From positions 8,990,001-9,054,000 of the forward strand of contig NC_053200.1 of NCBI RefSeq assembly GCF_905163445.1: a stretch of 64,000 nt of DNA, in the 5' to 3' direction. How positions within the stretch are numbered: the stretch's first letter is position 1; every line of letters starts with the position of its first letter. The notes beneath the pieces are model-generated. The model was not told where the DNA came from and made no database searches. It was given only the letters and a program-made list of their open reading frames with translations. Shown here piece by piece: positions 46,666 to 59,500 of the stretch. A program made the translations under genes and the position numbers. This stretch comes from Pararge aegeria (lineage: Eukaryota; Arthropoda; Insecta; Lepidoptera; Nymphalidae).

Positions 46666-47814
46666 AATGCCCCAACTTTTTTTACCCAATTCGAATTAAG
46701 TAAGAAAATTCAATACCACTATAAATACAATACTACCAATACACAGGGTGACTTTCTTATAGCATACAACGGCAACCTGGCTCATTAAATCTGTCCGATA
46801 GAAAGCATATATTGTTAGGCAAGATCTTATTTAGTTTACTGCACTAGTGATTAACAATCTTCAATATTTTTTGCTAAAGCGAAAAATAGGAACAGTACAC
46901 CCAATTTTTATTTTTTCATTGCATAACTTCGTCAATAACCTATAACAGCCTAGTGCTGATCTTTCTCCGGGCCTCTCCCAACAAAAGGTTTTTCCCGTTT
47001 GCCCATAATCACTGTTAAATAGTTTAATTGAATTTCAATCACTGAATAGAATGTGAACTGGGTCGACGTTGAACGACTATGTAAAAGTCAACGTGTACAT
47101 TTATATTTCATTAAAGTAGATTACATTATTATGGCGTGTATTTCAGTCTCGAATAGGTGGTACAAATATGCAGTAATCTTATAATAAGGTATTTACACTA
47201 TCGAAACTGACTGACGACCTTACAAATTAAAATTTACTTAAAAGTATAGCATAGCCATTAAGCTACTTATGACAGCTGTCACTGATAATGGTGTTTAGAC
47301 TTTAACCAAAACTTATTCATCGTTCCTCGCCAACCCTCTGTCAATTCAGATGATTTACTAAAAGTCAACAATCTTCACATGTCTTCATTTACATAAGTAT
47401 TGAGTTCACAAAATCACATAAAAGTTTTTACAATTTCTGAAAAAATTTACAGTTATATTGTGTACATTTTAAGATATTAAAATGAAGAATTTAATAAAAA
47501 AGATGTCTTAAAATTGAAGTATCTTCAGAAATTTAACTAAACCGACGGAATATACTTTCCAATAAAAGTATAATTTCCTCTATAAATGTCGGAATCAAGA
47601 AAATTATGTACCTACCATCAGCGAAAAATGTCAAAAGTGTTTACATAAAATGGCTATACTTTAATGAGATTTTTTCTTTACAATAAAATCAATTACTATA
47701 GAGCCATCACAAAATAATCAAGAACAGTAACTGATAAACCAAAGTTACAAAAACTTAACTAAACTAAATTTACACAGGACTTAAAATATACTCGTGACAA
47801 ATGCTTTGCAAACA

Positions 47815-47945
47815 AATTTCTAGACCAAACTAAATTGACAAGCATCATTAGTGCCATCCTTTTCATTAAAGTTATCTGTGGAAAAGGATAGCCATATTTT
47901 AATTTTTATAAAGTCTGTCAATTTACTTTAGTTAACAAATTTGCA
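47815..47945. mobile_element. small MITE (copy 3)
   Basis: Left arm ctagaccaaactaaattgac and right arm gtcaatttactttagttaac form an imperfect inverted repeat. The interior has a second small palindrome (ccatccttttc / gaaaaggatag). Confidence 0.65.
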
Positions 47946-49684
47946 TAAAACAGAGTTTACTTTATACCACTGTCATCTTGTATTTGCACTATTGTAGCTT
48001 CCTAATAAGTCTTAGTACTTCATGACTATTTTTATTCACAGTATTTTAGTTTAGTTAATCTTATGTAAGTATATAAATAGATTAATACGTGTATAGTTTC
48101 ATTATAATAAAGAGGTAGTGTTAATTGCTCAAGTTTTATAAATTGATTTAGAATATTGCTAATGAATGTAGATTTATCACAATCCAGTAAAATAAAATAA
48201 ACCACATTTTAACAGAAAAATTAGGCTTTCTAAAAAACTAAAAAAGAATTATTAAAAGAAATAATTAAGATAATTATCAAATTATGTGTTTTTTTGTTCT
48301 TTTTATAGCAAAACCGCTAGATCATTTAAAGAATCTAAAAATAAATTATACATAAGTAGTAAATTCACGTAAGAATGTGATTTTAGCACCTCAATAGGTA
48401 CATATATGTAATAAAATCTATCATAAAATTACTAGTTAGTGATTTGTGACATTTGTATTATATTAGTGGTAATAGCTGTACAATACGTAACAGTAGGTAT
48501 TATGTTAACTTGATTTTGCACAAATGATAAACTCAATTTAAAGCTCCTAGGAACATCCTTTTCAATATATAAAAAATGTGATAAAGATAGCGCCATTGAT
48601 ACATATACACCATTTCGTTTTAGTAGTATAAGTATTTGTGTAAAACTAAACTTTATTTAGTATATCAATGGTTCTAATTTATGATGAACATATAAACTGA
48701 AAATGGATACTGATATTTTAAAATATAGCTAAGTATACTTTTCAGAATTTTACATATATCTCGAAACTTAATTGCATATTTAGATCAACATCTAAGAGTA
48801 TTTTTGTATCCTTATATACCATATATAATATTATGTAGAATTGAATAGTATTATTTTTAGAAATGCAATTTTTTTGTTTATTTTGTGTACATCCGAATTA
48901 TTACTATTGTCTTCATATTGGCCCTAGAAACGTGATATTAAAGTGGATCCAATTGTTAGTCGAGAGAGCTATTTGTGGCAAGGTTGGCATATTTTGACTA
49001 TAGTTGGGACTTTAGGAGGCCAGGTGTTAGGTTTTAATTTTTTTTTTTTCTTCAACATTTACAGTTTCTTGTATTCATATCAACCTCCTGGCTTTAGCAG
49101 GTTTCGCAACATAAAACCCACACCATAAAGAATAGATTTCTACATCGCAGGGATGTGGTCTTCTGCAGACAAGATTTGTTCGAAGTCTTGTAATATATAG
49201 CAGTTGCTGTCTTCTTCTCTCGTCTTGTGCAAGAAGCGAGCAAATTTTGAAGGGCTGTTTTTTATGTGTTGTAGCGCGAGAATCGACTTTAGTGGTATAG
49301 ATATGTTTAACATCTTCCAAATTAACTTATGATGTAAACACTTCGGCAACTAGCTCTGCTAATTATTCCAAACTCTCAATTTAGAGCTAGGGTATTAAGT
49401 ACAAGCCGCCTTATTATGTTAAAAGTTTAAGGGGCAGATAAAGGATAAACTCTGTGCAATGCTAACACAAAAAAATAGGTTAATATACTATAGTGGAGCA
49501 TATGTTTTAAATTTCATCTGACTGTACAGTATTACCAATAATTTATGATGTTTCAATGATAATATTAATATTTACAAAGCGTTTATAGCAATTAAATTGT
49601 GACATAAAAAAATATTTGGTTATCATCCAGGCCACTAAAATTACAAGTAAAAAATGGCAGATTGTCTATGGTACTAGGATTTAC

Positions 49685-51171
49685 CTAAGAGGACCTACAT
49701 GGCTGACACCTAGTTACGGAATGGCTGTCTCCAAGCACTACTGAGTCTGATTCTGCAGGGGGGCCTTCACTGTTGTCATGTTGTCTCTAGAAAAAATAAT
49801 AAAGTAAAATGTTGTTAGTAGTATAGGTGTAAACGGTACAGTTTTCTAAACCAAGGAGTTTGTAATTCTGTAATGCAAGAGCTATAGAGAGTACTACAAA
49901 ACATGTTCTGTATTTTCCACCATAAATGCAAAGATTTTCTTTATAGTACTAATTGACGGACCAATCCTATTGCCCACCTGATAGTAAGTGCAAATCCATT
50001 GCCTATGAACCGAGCAATACTGTCAAGGGCATGCAAGAAGTTCGTCCTGCAACCTGCCTCCCCCAGTTCCCCGTCAGAGCCTTAAATTGGTATATTAAAA
50101 ACTGGTTGCTAATTATTTATTATTGTTACCTTCAACTCTGTTGCCAAACTACGGAATGTATCCTCAACATTTGTATTATCCTTAGCAGATGTCTCCATCA
50201 CAAACATAATCTCAGGGACATAACGACAAAATGACTTAGGTTCATCAGGTTCCACCTCCCGTTGATCTGTGAGGTCACACTTGTTTCCTATTAAGGATAC
50301 TATAACATTGGATGAAGTGTAACGTCTCACTTCTTCTATCCATTTTTGTAGGGAGAGAAATGTGGACCTTTTTGTTATGTCATACACTGTAAACAAAAAT
50401 TTAACAATCTAAAACAAAATTCCTTTCAAAAAGTTTTTAACTAAAGCTATAATTAAGGTATCTGGCTACCCCTATTAATCAAACTTAATTTTATTTTTAT
50501 TTTAATAATGCTTTAATTCTTAGAGAAGCAGAAAGTTTTCTCTAAGGAGCTAAGCATTTTTAGATGTAAATTTAGTCATCATTCTAACTAAAGTATGTCT
50601 AAAAATACTCCAAGAAGTCTTTCGTACAGATTTTCAGCCACTAAGTATTTTATAATAATAATAATCATCAGCCAATGTGCATCCACTGCTGGACATAGAC
50701 ACTAGCAGTGCCAACTCTTCATATTCTTGGTCCTTTGCATGCATTTTATATATGCCACAATAACAAAAATCCATTTAATTATCAGAAGTTAAGTTTTAGT
50801 TAGGGGGTGATGCTTCATTGCTTATGACAATGCTATTTAGTTGAATGCATTAGTTAGATAAGTTACCTTACCACTACCGCCTTAGAGGTGGACTCCACTT
50901 GATACCAATTATTATGCCTTGGAACAGCATGGTCTAAGCCTATACTATACCCCTATTTCCTTTCTTATAAGAGAGACACAGCTTTAGTCTAACATTAGGC
51001 CATTATATGTGTGATAATGATAAATTACTCTATTCAATGGACCTCAGCAATGTAAATGTTCATCATTTGATGAAAAGTCTTATGAAATTAATTTGTGCTT
51101 TTATGATCTCCAATTACACTATTATCAAATAGAAGTTTTCTACTGCCAATCAAAAAAAAACTTAAATATAA

Positions 51172-51205
<34 letters not shown>

Positions 51206-51952
51206 TTACATGCATGATTATTTACTGAACTGTGTAATGTTGCACTACAGTATTTGTATGGTAGAACATTGATAGTGTAGAAGTGATAACAGTAATATTT
51301 AGGTACATCATGAGTAATATAAGTTACAATGAATAATAATACAGATGTGTAGTGTGAGGCCACCCAGAGGCATGGCAGGTTGTAGTGTATTGCATAACAA
51401 AAATTCTTCTGTGCAATATTTTAAAATTATTGCACAATGCCATTTACTATGTTACCATTATACCTTTTACTGAAAACTTACAAAAACTTAAGAAAGTCAA
51501 CTGTCTTTCATAATTTACAAATTAGACAATTGTTTCCTGGTAGGTGTTGAGTAGACAATACAAAACTGCTAATTATACCATAAACATACCTATAATTACG
51601 CCGTTCGCCGACCGATAATAACTTTGTGTTATTGTCCTGAATCTTTCCTGCCCAGCAGTATCCCATATCTGAAGCTAATTTTATCACATTGATTACAGTT
51701 ATACAAAGGTTTTAAGGAAATTCAAGTAGTATTGCTACGTACCTTGACCTTCTTCCCGTCTACTATTAGAGTTTTCATTGAAAAGTCTACGCCTATCGTA
51801 TTGCCGTGTCTTTCTATGAAGTTACCGGATTTCAATCGTTGCACAATACATGTTTTTCCTGTACCACAGTCACCAATGAGTACTATTTTGAATAGATAAT
51901 CGAATTGCTCGTCTGGAACACTCATTAAAGTATTAGGATTGCGGCTGCTCAT
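49685..51952 (-). CDS. Rab19: Rab19-type small GTPase
   Basis: Four minus-strand exons: 51952-51743, 51674-51590, 50386-50130, 49786-49685 (217 aa). Phases and GT/AG borders agree. All Rab nucleotide-binding motifs are present: GDCGTGKT (27-34), the switch I region ending TIGVDF, WDTAGQ (74-79), NKCD (133-136) and ETSAK (163-167). The phrases RHGNTIGVDFSMKT, YDITKRSTF, LQKWIEEVRRYT and PEIMFVMETSAK fit insect Rab19 and its vertebrate relative RAB43, linked to Golgi-associated and apical vesicle traffic. The C-terminus CQPCRSS carries two cysteines near the end, the expected geranylgeranylation site, followed by three extra residues. The frame is also open upstream to an ATG at 52054, but family length favours 51952. 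A (TATACA)n microsatellite sits at 51170-51205 in intron 2. It faces away from the PIG-K gene across a short spacer. Confidence 0.93.
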
Positions 51953-52609
51953 GACTACTACAATCAATTTTACAAAAATATTATGTTTTCGTTGTTCACC
52001 TGACAACAAACATAAAGTTAAAGTTTGACAGATGAGACTAATGACAACTGACAAGTTAACAACTGATAGGCCCGAACTTCAGTTTAATTTAGCCAGTTTT
52101 GGGCCCGAGTCTGCCAAAAAAGCATCGAAGTTCAATTTAACCCAGTGCAAATCGATGCGAGATTTTATTAATGAACTAGATAGTTGTAGCCCGCGACTTT
52201 GTCTGCGTTTGCTTTTTGATTTGGCAATGTGGCAAAAAATAAATTAGTTGTATTTCTGAAAAATTTGAAGTATCGGTATTCAGTATCTATCTAGGCTGAT
52301 ACTTTTCGCAAAAAATTAACCGGCTCGTCTGTCTATGAATAATATTGACGACTGGGTGCCAAAAACTTGCTTGCTACGAAATTAATTATAAGCAGGCATA
52401 TTAAGGCTAGAATCCAGAGCCAAATAAAAAAAAAAGCAAAAGTAAATGTCAAGTTTCCGCTGTGACCGTAGACAGAGAAGTAAAGTTGTGACAGTGTGAA
52501 GTGAGAACTGACAGTTTAAACAAAAATAATCGAAAATAAAATTAATAATTTTTTAAAACATTAATTTTGGTGCTTTTTACATAACAACGTAAATTATCAA
52601 ACCATTATA
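51953..52609. promoter_or_regulatory. shared intergenic region of Rab19 and PIG-K
   Basis: 657 bp separate the two start codons, with the genes pointing away from each other, so this should hold both promoters and 5' UTRs. At 52183-52215 it contains a fragment of the CTAGCTGTTGCCCGCG repeat (tagttgtagcccgcgacttt). No TATA box is placed convincingly; the region is AT-rich near PIG-K. Confidence 0.6.
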
Positions 52610-55600
52610 ATGACGGCATATCTGAAGAAAGTTTTATCATTGTTGGCTTTCATGTTATCTTTTTATCTAAGCGTTGCGTTAGAGGTACTTAGAGTTTTCA
52701 TTCAACTTTTTGAAAAAAAAAGGACTTTATTTAATCCCAGTGTCAATTTTAGATTCCAGAACAATTCCAAAAGTCGAACCACACCAATAATTGGGCGGTG
52801 TTGGTTGATACATCAAGGTTTTGGTTCAACTATCGGCATGTAGCGAACGTGCTGTCAATATACCGCAGTGTGAAGCGGTTAGGAATACCTGATAGCCAGA
52901 TAATACTGATGATATCCGACGACATGGCCTGTAATCCTAGGAATCCCCGACCGGCGAATATTTTCAACAATGCCCTTGAACAAATAAATGTTTATGGCGA
53001 TGACGTTGAAGTGGATTATAGGGGCTATGAGGTAGAAAATAAAATTATTTCATGCGGTTTTAGGCTGCAACTTCTTCTATGTGAAACGTGAACTGATATT
53101 AATCCTGCGCATAGTGTATTGGCATGATAAATTTCCATATAATCTATTGAGGCAGGTTTCATCACAATGTGCTCCTTCATAAGCAATTGTTTCCTTATAG
53201 TAAGGGATATTTACATCTGCGTCAAAGGTTCCTGCAGGTATAGAAAGCGATATTACATGTATTTGAAGGGACATGGTTCCAATAAGTCAGAGGTCCTTGC
53301 CAAGTATTGAATTGGTCCTCCAGAGCTTGGCTTACGTCCTTACCATTATTATAACAAAATAATTTATTGATTCCTCTTTAAATCTTTTTTGTAAATAAAC
53401 ATAACTATTAAACTTAAATCTATTTCAAAATTAGTTAATCTCTTAAATTTTGGAAGGTTTCAGTTGAAAACTTTGTGCGGCTTCTTACTGGCCGTGTGCC
53501 TCCAGACACACCAAGGTCTAAGCGTCTTCTTACTGATGAAGGGAGCAATATACTCATATACTTGACTGGACATGGTGGAGATGGTTTTCTTAAATTTCAA
53601 GACTCAGAAGAAGTAACAAGCCAGGAGCTTGCAGATGCGTTTGAGCAAATGTGGCAGAAAAGAAGGTATTGAAAAACTTTCATAATTAATTCTAGTACAT
53701 TCCAAAATACCTTTGTCTAAATGATTAATAACTGTTACTTGGGACTGCATTTAATACAGATTTTATAAATTCTGACACCTTGTGTTCTCTAACTAAACTG
53801 GGATGTAGAATTTTTTCAAATTGATTTAACTGTTAAGCCCTATATATATATAATCCTATCAACCCATTATTGGCCAACTACAGAACAAGGGTCTCTTCCC
53901 ACAATGAGAAGGGTTTAAAGGCTGTAGTCCACCATGCTGTAGATTGGTGGATATAGTGTATTTGTATGTATATACAAAAGGGTTAAATTTTAAACATTGC
54001 TGGCACTTTTCCAACCCTCTAAGATGCCGGTTTTCTGTGAACCAAACTCTTTGACAGACGTCTAGACATTGCATATGTTTGGCTAACTAAGAGAAACACA
54101 GCTTATTTTATAATAAAAGTAATTAAAGTGGGGACTTTTAAATAGTTGCTTAATTAATAATTGCATATCAATATGTAATTTGCTTTACTATGATTTTTTT
54201 CTTTTTCATTATTAATTAGTTTAATTTCCTGTATCCTTTGCTGACTACTTGAAACCCCTGCACATTTTCATTGTTAGGTCAATTTGTTCTCAGGTATAAT
54301 GAGATTTTCTTCATCATTGACACATGCCAAGCATCTTCCATGTATGAAAAGTTCTATTCGCCAAACATACTTGCAACTGCCAGCAGTTTAGTGGGAGAGG
54401 ATTCACTTTCTGTAAGTGTTCTACCATTCTAATATTTTTACAGTTTCATACCGGAAGACTGCCAATGGGACCATATCACTAAACTTCCATTGTCTGTCTA
54501 TCCGTCCGCCACCCTCTGAGAGAAGAATTCTAATCAAAAATCATATCTACTAATTACTCTGCTGCTGTATGATGAAACTGTAAACAACTGTAAATTTTTA
54601 TTTTGACCTTGTAATTATTCTTAGATTGTTATTTCGTTTTCAGCACCATGTTGATGCAGCTATAGGAGTGTATATTATTGATAGATACACCTATTATGTT
54701 TTAGACTTCTTGGAAAATGTTTATCCGGATAGTAAGAAGACAATGTCGGAATTTGTGAGTAATTTTTAAACCTAGCAGATGATATGAGGCATGCTATATG
54801 TAATATCTTTAAACTTCATGCATTCAAAATCTTGTCTTTTCTTTGTTATAATCATTTGTTTATTATTGCAGTTTGCAGTGTGTCCGAAAAGTGTCTGTAT
54901 ATCAACAGTTGGTGTTCGTAAAGATCTGTTTAAGAGAGATACGAGCAAAGTGCCTATAACAGACTTCTTTGGATCTGTTAGGGTGGTCATCATAACCACT
55001 GATCCCATTGATATTCAAGATGTACCAAAGCGAAAGAAGAAATTATCATTGTGAGTAGTCTGTCTAATTTGATCAGCTTACTTCCATAGCTGAAAGCATG
55101 ATTATTTTGACATTTTTGATGTTTGATATGTCATATAGTCTGCTATTTTGAAATAACATATCTTCTTATTCCACCTGCCATCCACGTCAACATACTTTGC
55201 ATCTCTCATATTCAGGTTTGTATTAAAAAAAAAACAGCCTTCAATTCAGAAAACATATCACAATATTCACTCGAATTCAAAGGTACTTATGGCAAAAGCC
55301 TCCTCAATCTTACGCTCTTATTAATAAACGTGACTGAAATTTGAATTAGTTATAATTTGAAGTACTGTATTCTATCACACCTTAAGTGACATGTTTCAAA
55401 TGTCAAAGAGTCTATAAACACTATTTAACTATTCGGAAGTTATGCCACGTTTATTAATGTAGGGTTTTGCACCGCCTTTCCACTATTTGACATTCTAAAG
55501 GTAAACCACCTTTAAACTGTGACAAAAACTTCGCAGCTACTCCGACGTTATGCCTTTTATCCTCCCATTTCAACAAACATCTTATTTCCCGTTTCCTATA

Positions 55601-55798
55601 CTTTGGATACCACATTGACTGATTTTTGCTTTACATTTCTATTGCACAGGCACAAGTTATATTACAATATTACTTACCTATATATTTTTGTATAATTTTA
55701 AATTATTTCCGTTTCGTTGCAGGAACAAAACCAAAGTATATGAAAAAAGGGAATACCTACCTCAGTTCCCTATGCATCTAGTCAAGACTACAGTATAA
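52610..55798 (+). CDS. PIGK: GPI-anchor transamidase catalytic subunit PIG-K/GPI8
   Basis: Seven exons: 52610-52684, 52753-53031, 53457-53665, 54294-54411, 54644-54754, 54872-55050, 55723-55798 (348 aa). Borders are GT/AG with consistent phases. Residues 1-23 are a hydrophobic signal peptide coded by exon 1. The rest is the C13 cysteine-peptidase fold that cuts the C-terminal signal of proteins in the ER and transfers them to a GPI anchor. Catalytic His157 (LTGHGGDGF) and Cys199 (DTCQA) are intact, 42 residues apart as in human PIGK (164/206). Cys85 in DDMACNPRNPRP matches the cysteine that bonds to PIG-T. The protein ends in PQFPMHLVKTTV without a C-terminal membrane segment and is shorter than human PIGK (395 aa), so that anchor is absent in this model. 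The exon 3 acceptor (53456) is chosen to keep VSVENFVRLLTGR in frame. Confidence 0.94.
53865..53950 (-). repeat. family B 3' fragment in PIG-K intron 3
   Basis: Reverse complement of the family B end (ggtctcttcccacaatgaga, gtagtccaccatgctgtaga). Confidence 0.65.
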
Positions 55799-55827
55799 GT
55801 TATCTATTATTAGTCCTAATTGTAGAA

Positions 55828-55833
55828 AATAAA
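55828..55833 (+). terminator. poly(A) signal AATAAA of PIG-K
   Basis: AATAAA 30 bp after the stop codon, followed by more A-rich sequence. A very short 3' UTR is implied. Confidence 0.55.
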
Positions 55834-55879
55834 ATAATAAAAAAGGTTAGTGCCATTTTACTTTGGTATTTTATTGTAA

Positions 55880-56140
55880 TTACTAGTTGTACCCCGCGGT
55901 CTATAATTCGTTCGGTTACTTTGTTATTACATGAGGACAGGATGATATTTGGTGAAAAAATACGAATGTTCCTGTTACTCTTGGAATATTTTGTTTTCCA
56001 GGACTAAAAGTAGCATATGTTATTCTCCGTCCTTTCAACTAACTTTACGTCAAAAATCCAGTCAATTGGTGGCTTAGTTTGGGCTTGAAATAAGGACAAA
56101 CAAACAAACAAACTTTCGCAGTTATCATATTAGTAATTTT
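55880..56140 (+). repeat. lepidopteran CTAGCTGTTG-type repeat, diverged
   Basis: Starts actagttgtaccccgcggtc, contains ggacaaacaaacaaacaaac, and ends cagttatcatattagtaatt, paralleling the copy at 34568-34762. Confidence 0.6.
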
Positions 56141-56244
56141 AAATCACTTAAATTTTTATTACATATTGTAATATATCTTTAAATATTCAAAGAATATTGC
56201 ATAGTGGGTTTGAATATTTTGATGAACGTTAGTGCCCCAAGGTG

Positions 56245-56445
56245 AATAAAGGAAATGGTAAGAAATAACGACCGCACCTGTAAACTGTGTTTCCTGCCAC
56301 GTATAATTTGTGTACCTTCAAGGATAGAGTGAATAGGCTTTTTCTAGGCAAGCGTGCTCCAACCTAGACCTCATCATTGCTTTCTAAGGGGCATGATTGT
56401 CGTCAAACGCTGGCCTATCGTTAATAAAAAAAAAAAAAACAAAAC
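56245..56445 (+). repeat. SINE-like repeat with poly(A) tail (family E)
   Basis: gataacgaccgcacctgt-like start, gagtgaataggctttttcta, ggcaagcgtgctccaaccta and gctggcctatcgtt followed by a 14-A tail. Only one copy is seen in this window. Confidence 0.5.
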
Positions 56446-56545
56446 GCAGCGTTGATAGTCTCCCGCGTAGGTAGACAGAACACATCAAATAACTCGCCAG
56501 TGGCTGTTAAACGCAATAGGTGTAAGACCGTGGGATTTGGAAAGG

Positions 56546-56570
56546 ATGCATTCTAATTTTTAGAATGCAT
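56546..56570. repeat. perfect 11-bp inverted repeat
   Basis: atgcattctaa (56546-56556) pairs perfectly with ttagaatgcat (56560-56570), 3-nt loop. Confidence 0.75.
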
Positions 56571-59500
56571 TGATCTCTAATAGCTATATGAAGAACTAAA
56601 AAGTTTATTAAAATGTATCATAATATAGTGGCGAGTAACTTATATTAAGCTATAACTAAAGGTAAGATGAAAAACCATTGTTTTATTTTGAATTAAACTC
56701 ATATTTATTTACTATAAGTACTAAGAATAAAATTTTCATTAACATCATTTAACACAACCGATTCGATAGTATGGAATCAACACAATAGCAATAACACACA
56801 CGCTCTCAAATTGATATGAGATCAAAATCTATATGACTATAGCACCATTTCAGTTACTATCTAGGCCATTCTTTTTGGTCTAACATTCTTTCCATAAAAC
56901 TATTACAGTCAAAAACAACATGTACAGCGTGCAGCGTGTTTATCGAGTGCATTAGGGGAATACAACAAAGATAGTTACTGCTAGCTGTACTCACAATATA
57001 ACCTGACCATTGAAATATTTGGAATATTCGAATGCTGAAATTGAATATACAATAAAAATATTTTTTGTTATTGTTTTACATACTGTTGCTGTTGACTGTA
57101 CACTAAAGCCTATTCTACAAGCAACTGCATAGATGAATTAATTTTATTTTATTTTTTTATTCATCAACATGATTAAAGTGAAAATAATTTATACATATAT
57201 TACGCATTCAATTTGCGATTGGCCGATTTATACGGTAGATTGTCGTAATAAAAACGGTCACTCGAAAGACTTTCGAGGTTTTAATATACTATTTACAATA
57301 ATTTAATTTTTTTTTTTTTATTAATGTTCTGTAAGGCCACGGGAACGTAAAATTAATTAATTAATTTAATATTACAATTTAATTTATTACATATACATTT
57401 TTATACGTTTCTAACAGATTTGCAGACAAATTCCTTTTTTGTAAGCAATTAATAAATGCCTGTAAGAAAATCTCGTACCTAATATTAAAACCAAAAAAAA
57501 ATTTAATTAAATTAATTATATAACTACATATTTGAATTAATTAAATGTCTTTTAGTCATCTAAATTGGTTTGGGACACAATGGTAGGTAAGTATATTAAA
57601 TATATGAATAAATACTATGAATATTATAACGAATAAATTAGCTATAATAAGTGTAGTAGTATACCTAAAGTAATCATGTTATGAAATTAACCTATTGACT
57701 TTATTTTCGTAAAAGTATTTACGAAAAGATGGCAAAGATGCAACAATTTAATCTTATTAGTAAACGCATATATGACAAAAATAATTATTTAAAACTATTA
57801 AAATTAAGATATTTAACGGGAGAGGCTTATCTTTTTATAAATACATTCGAAAAGTTACCAAATACTGACTTACATGTTCATTAGTAGCAAGAAAAAAGGC
57901 AGATTAATATGTGAACATATAATAATATCTGAGTGAACATATAATTTGCTTCTGAGTATACTTCATATAGTATGGATTCTACATAATATATGTTAATATA
58001 TATAAACAAACATTCTTAAGAAACATACTTAAGAAATATATATAAAAAAATAGACATAATATACCTACCTATGATAGCAGAGGATATAACATTAAAAAGT
58101 GGGGTGCCCACGAAATATAAATGTGAACATTAAAAGAAAAATAAAAGTGATTATATATTTCATGTAAATTCAAAGGTCAAAATGTATACATTAACAATGT
58201 ACATATTATAAAATACTTATTTGTCATAATAAAAATAAAATAATAAAATCGGCACGGAACATAAATACAAATAATTTATAAATCATGCTTTTTATGACCA
58301 TTATGTGCCATTATTTTTATGAGAAAATCTTGTCCTCCTAACAACTATAATAATATATAAACGACTAGGCACTGTAACTCACCAAAATGGTTTTGAGGTA
58401 TAGTATCAGAAAAAAATATAATAATTATAATATAATTTATACATCATTGAATTCATTAAAATAGTTTATAAGCGGAATAAATAGACAGATAGTTAATTAC
58501 AGATAAAAAAAAATATCCTATGGTTGTACTTACATGTTTGTATTTTATTATTGTTTTTGTATTTAAATAATAACTGATATTATTTATTCGGGGTGGTAAC
58601 AATAAACTTGTACAGTCGCAGATCTGAATCTGCATCATAATACGCCCAGAAAAGTTATTTTACTACCTTCTGTGTATTAATCTGGTAAAATTATGATACA
58701 TGATACATAATAATATATTATATAATACCGAATACACTATGATATCAGTAACTACTTTAATTCAACTTGAAATGCTGTCGACATGATAATTAGAAATGCA
58801 GAATTAATAATAAGGAATTATAATAAGTTTTAGCATCATAATATTTATTATAGATCGCGTCAGTTAAAAATACCTCACAGTCTTAACTGCGTAGTGGGCG
58901 AGTATATTCAATGAAGGTTATTATGGTATGTATATATGGATGCATCCATGCAACTTAATAGGTAGGCCAATAAAATGCAAGGATAGTTCAGTATTTATGT
59001 ATCTATATAAGGTACCTATTGAAAATTAAGTTTTCTATAATTTTCCAAAATTATTGAGAAGCTGGAAAATTTACCTATCGATATACTTTTTAACAATTTA
59101 GTATTTTTACAGACAAATATGATTATTTGAATGCATGCATGCATGCGACCAATGCTTATCTTTGGCAAAAAACAAATGACATAAGATTCCTTCAGATACT
59201 TAAGGAAAAAGTATTTACATATACATATTATGTAAAATGATGTTTCTAGATTTTTTGACAGTTGTTAACGAGATAGCTGGTAACTTTCTCTATCAATATA
59301 CTAACATTATTTTTTTAAATATACTTTATTGTTTACGCGTACAAATTGATTACGTAAAACAAACAATTATTAAACATGAAAAATATGGATTTTTATCAAT
59401 ATTTTCTTTGTATTGGTAGGTACTAATTTTGTACTTATTAATTCTGTGCTTTTGCGATTGCAACGTGTGGTTGTTTACTTTGCATACATAATAGCTTAGT

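Larger units (their letters stand above)
44055..49684. other. AT-rich spacer between the TRIM-NHL and Rab19 genes
   Basis: Convergent 3' ends face each other here. I see no gene. Two MITE copies lie at 46549-46665 and 47815-47945. The open frame at 45791-46225 has no recognisable features. Overlapping minus frames at 49075-49349 look slightly gene-like (QHIKNSPSKFARFLHKTREE) but lack splice context and match nothing I know; they may belong to the Rab19 3' UTR. Confidence 0.45.

Noticed and set aside
49075..49349. Two overlapping minus-strand frames downstream of Rab19
   Set aside because: One is mildly protein-like, but both are short, compete with each other, and match no family I know; possibly 3' UTR.
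51170..51205. Possible functional repeat in Rab19 intron 2
   Set aside because: A plain (TATACA)n microsatellite.
53077..53274. 65-aa minus-strand frame in PIG-K intron 2
   Set aside because: Cysteine-containing and vaguely gene-like, but it lies inside an intron with neighbouring frames broken; probably a decayed insertion or chance.
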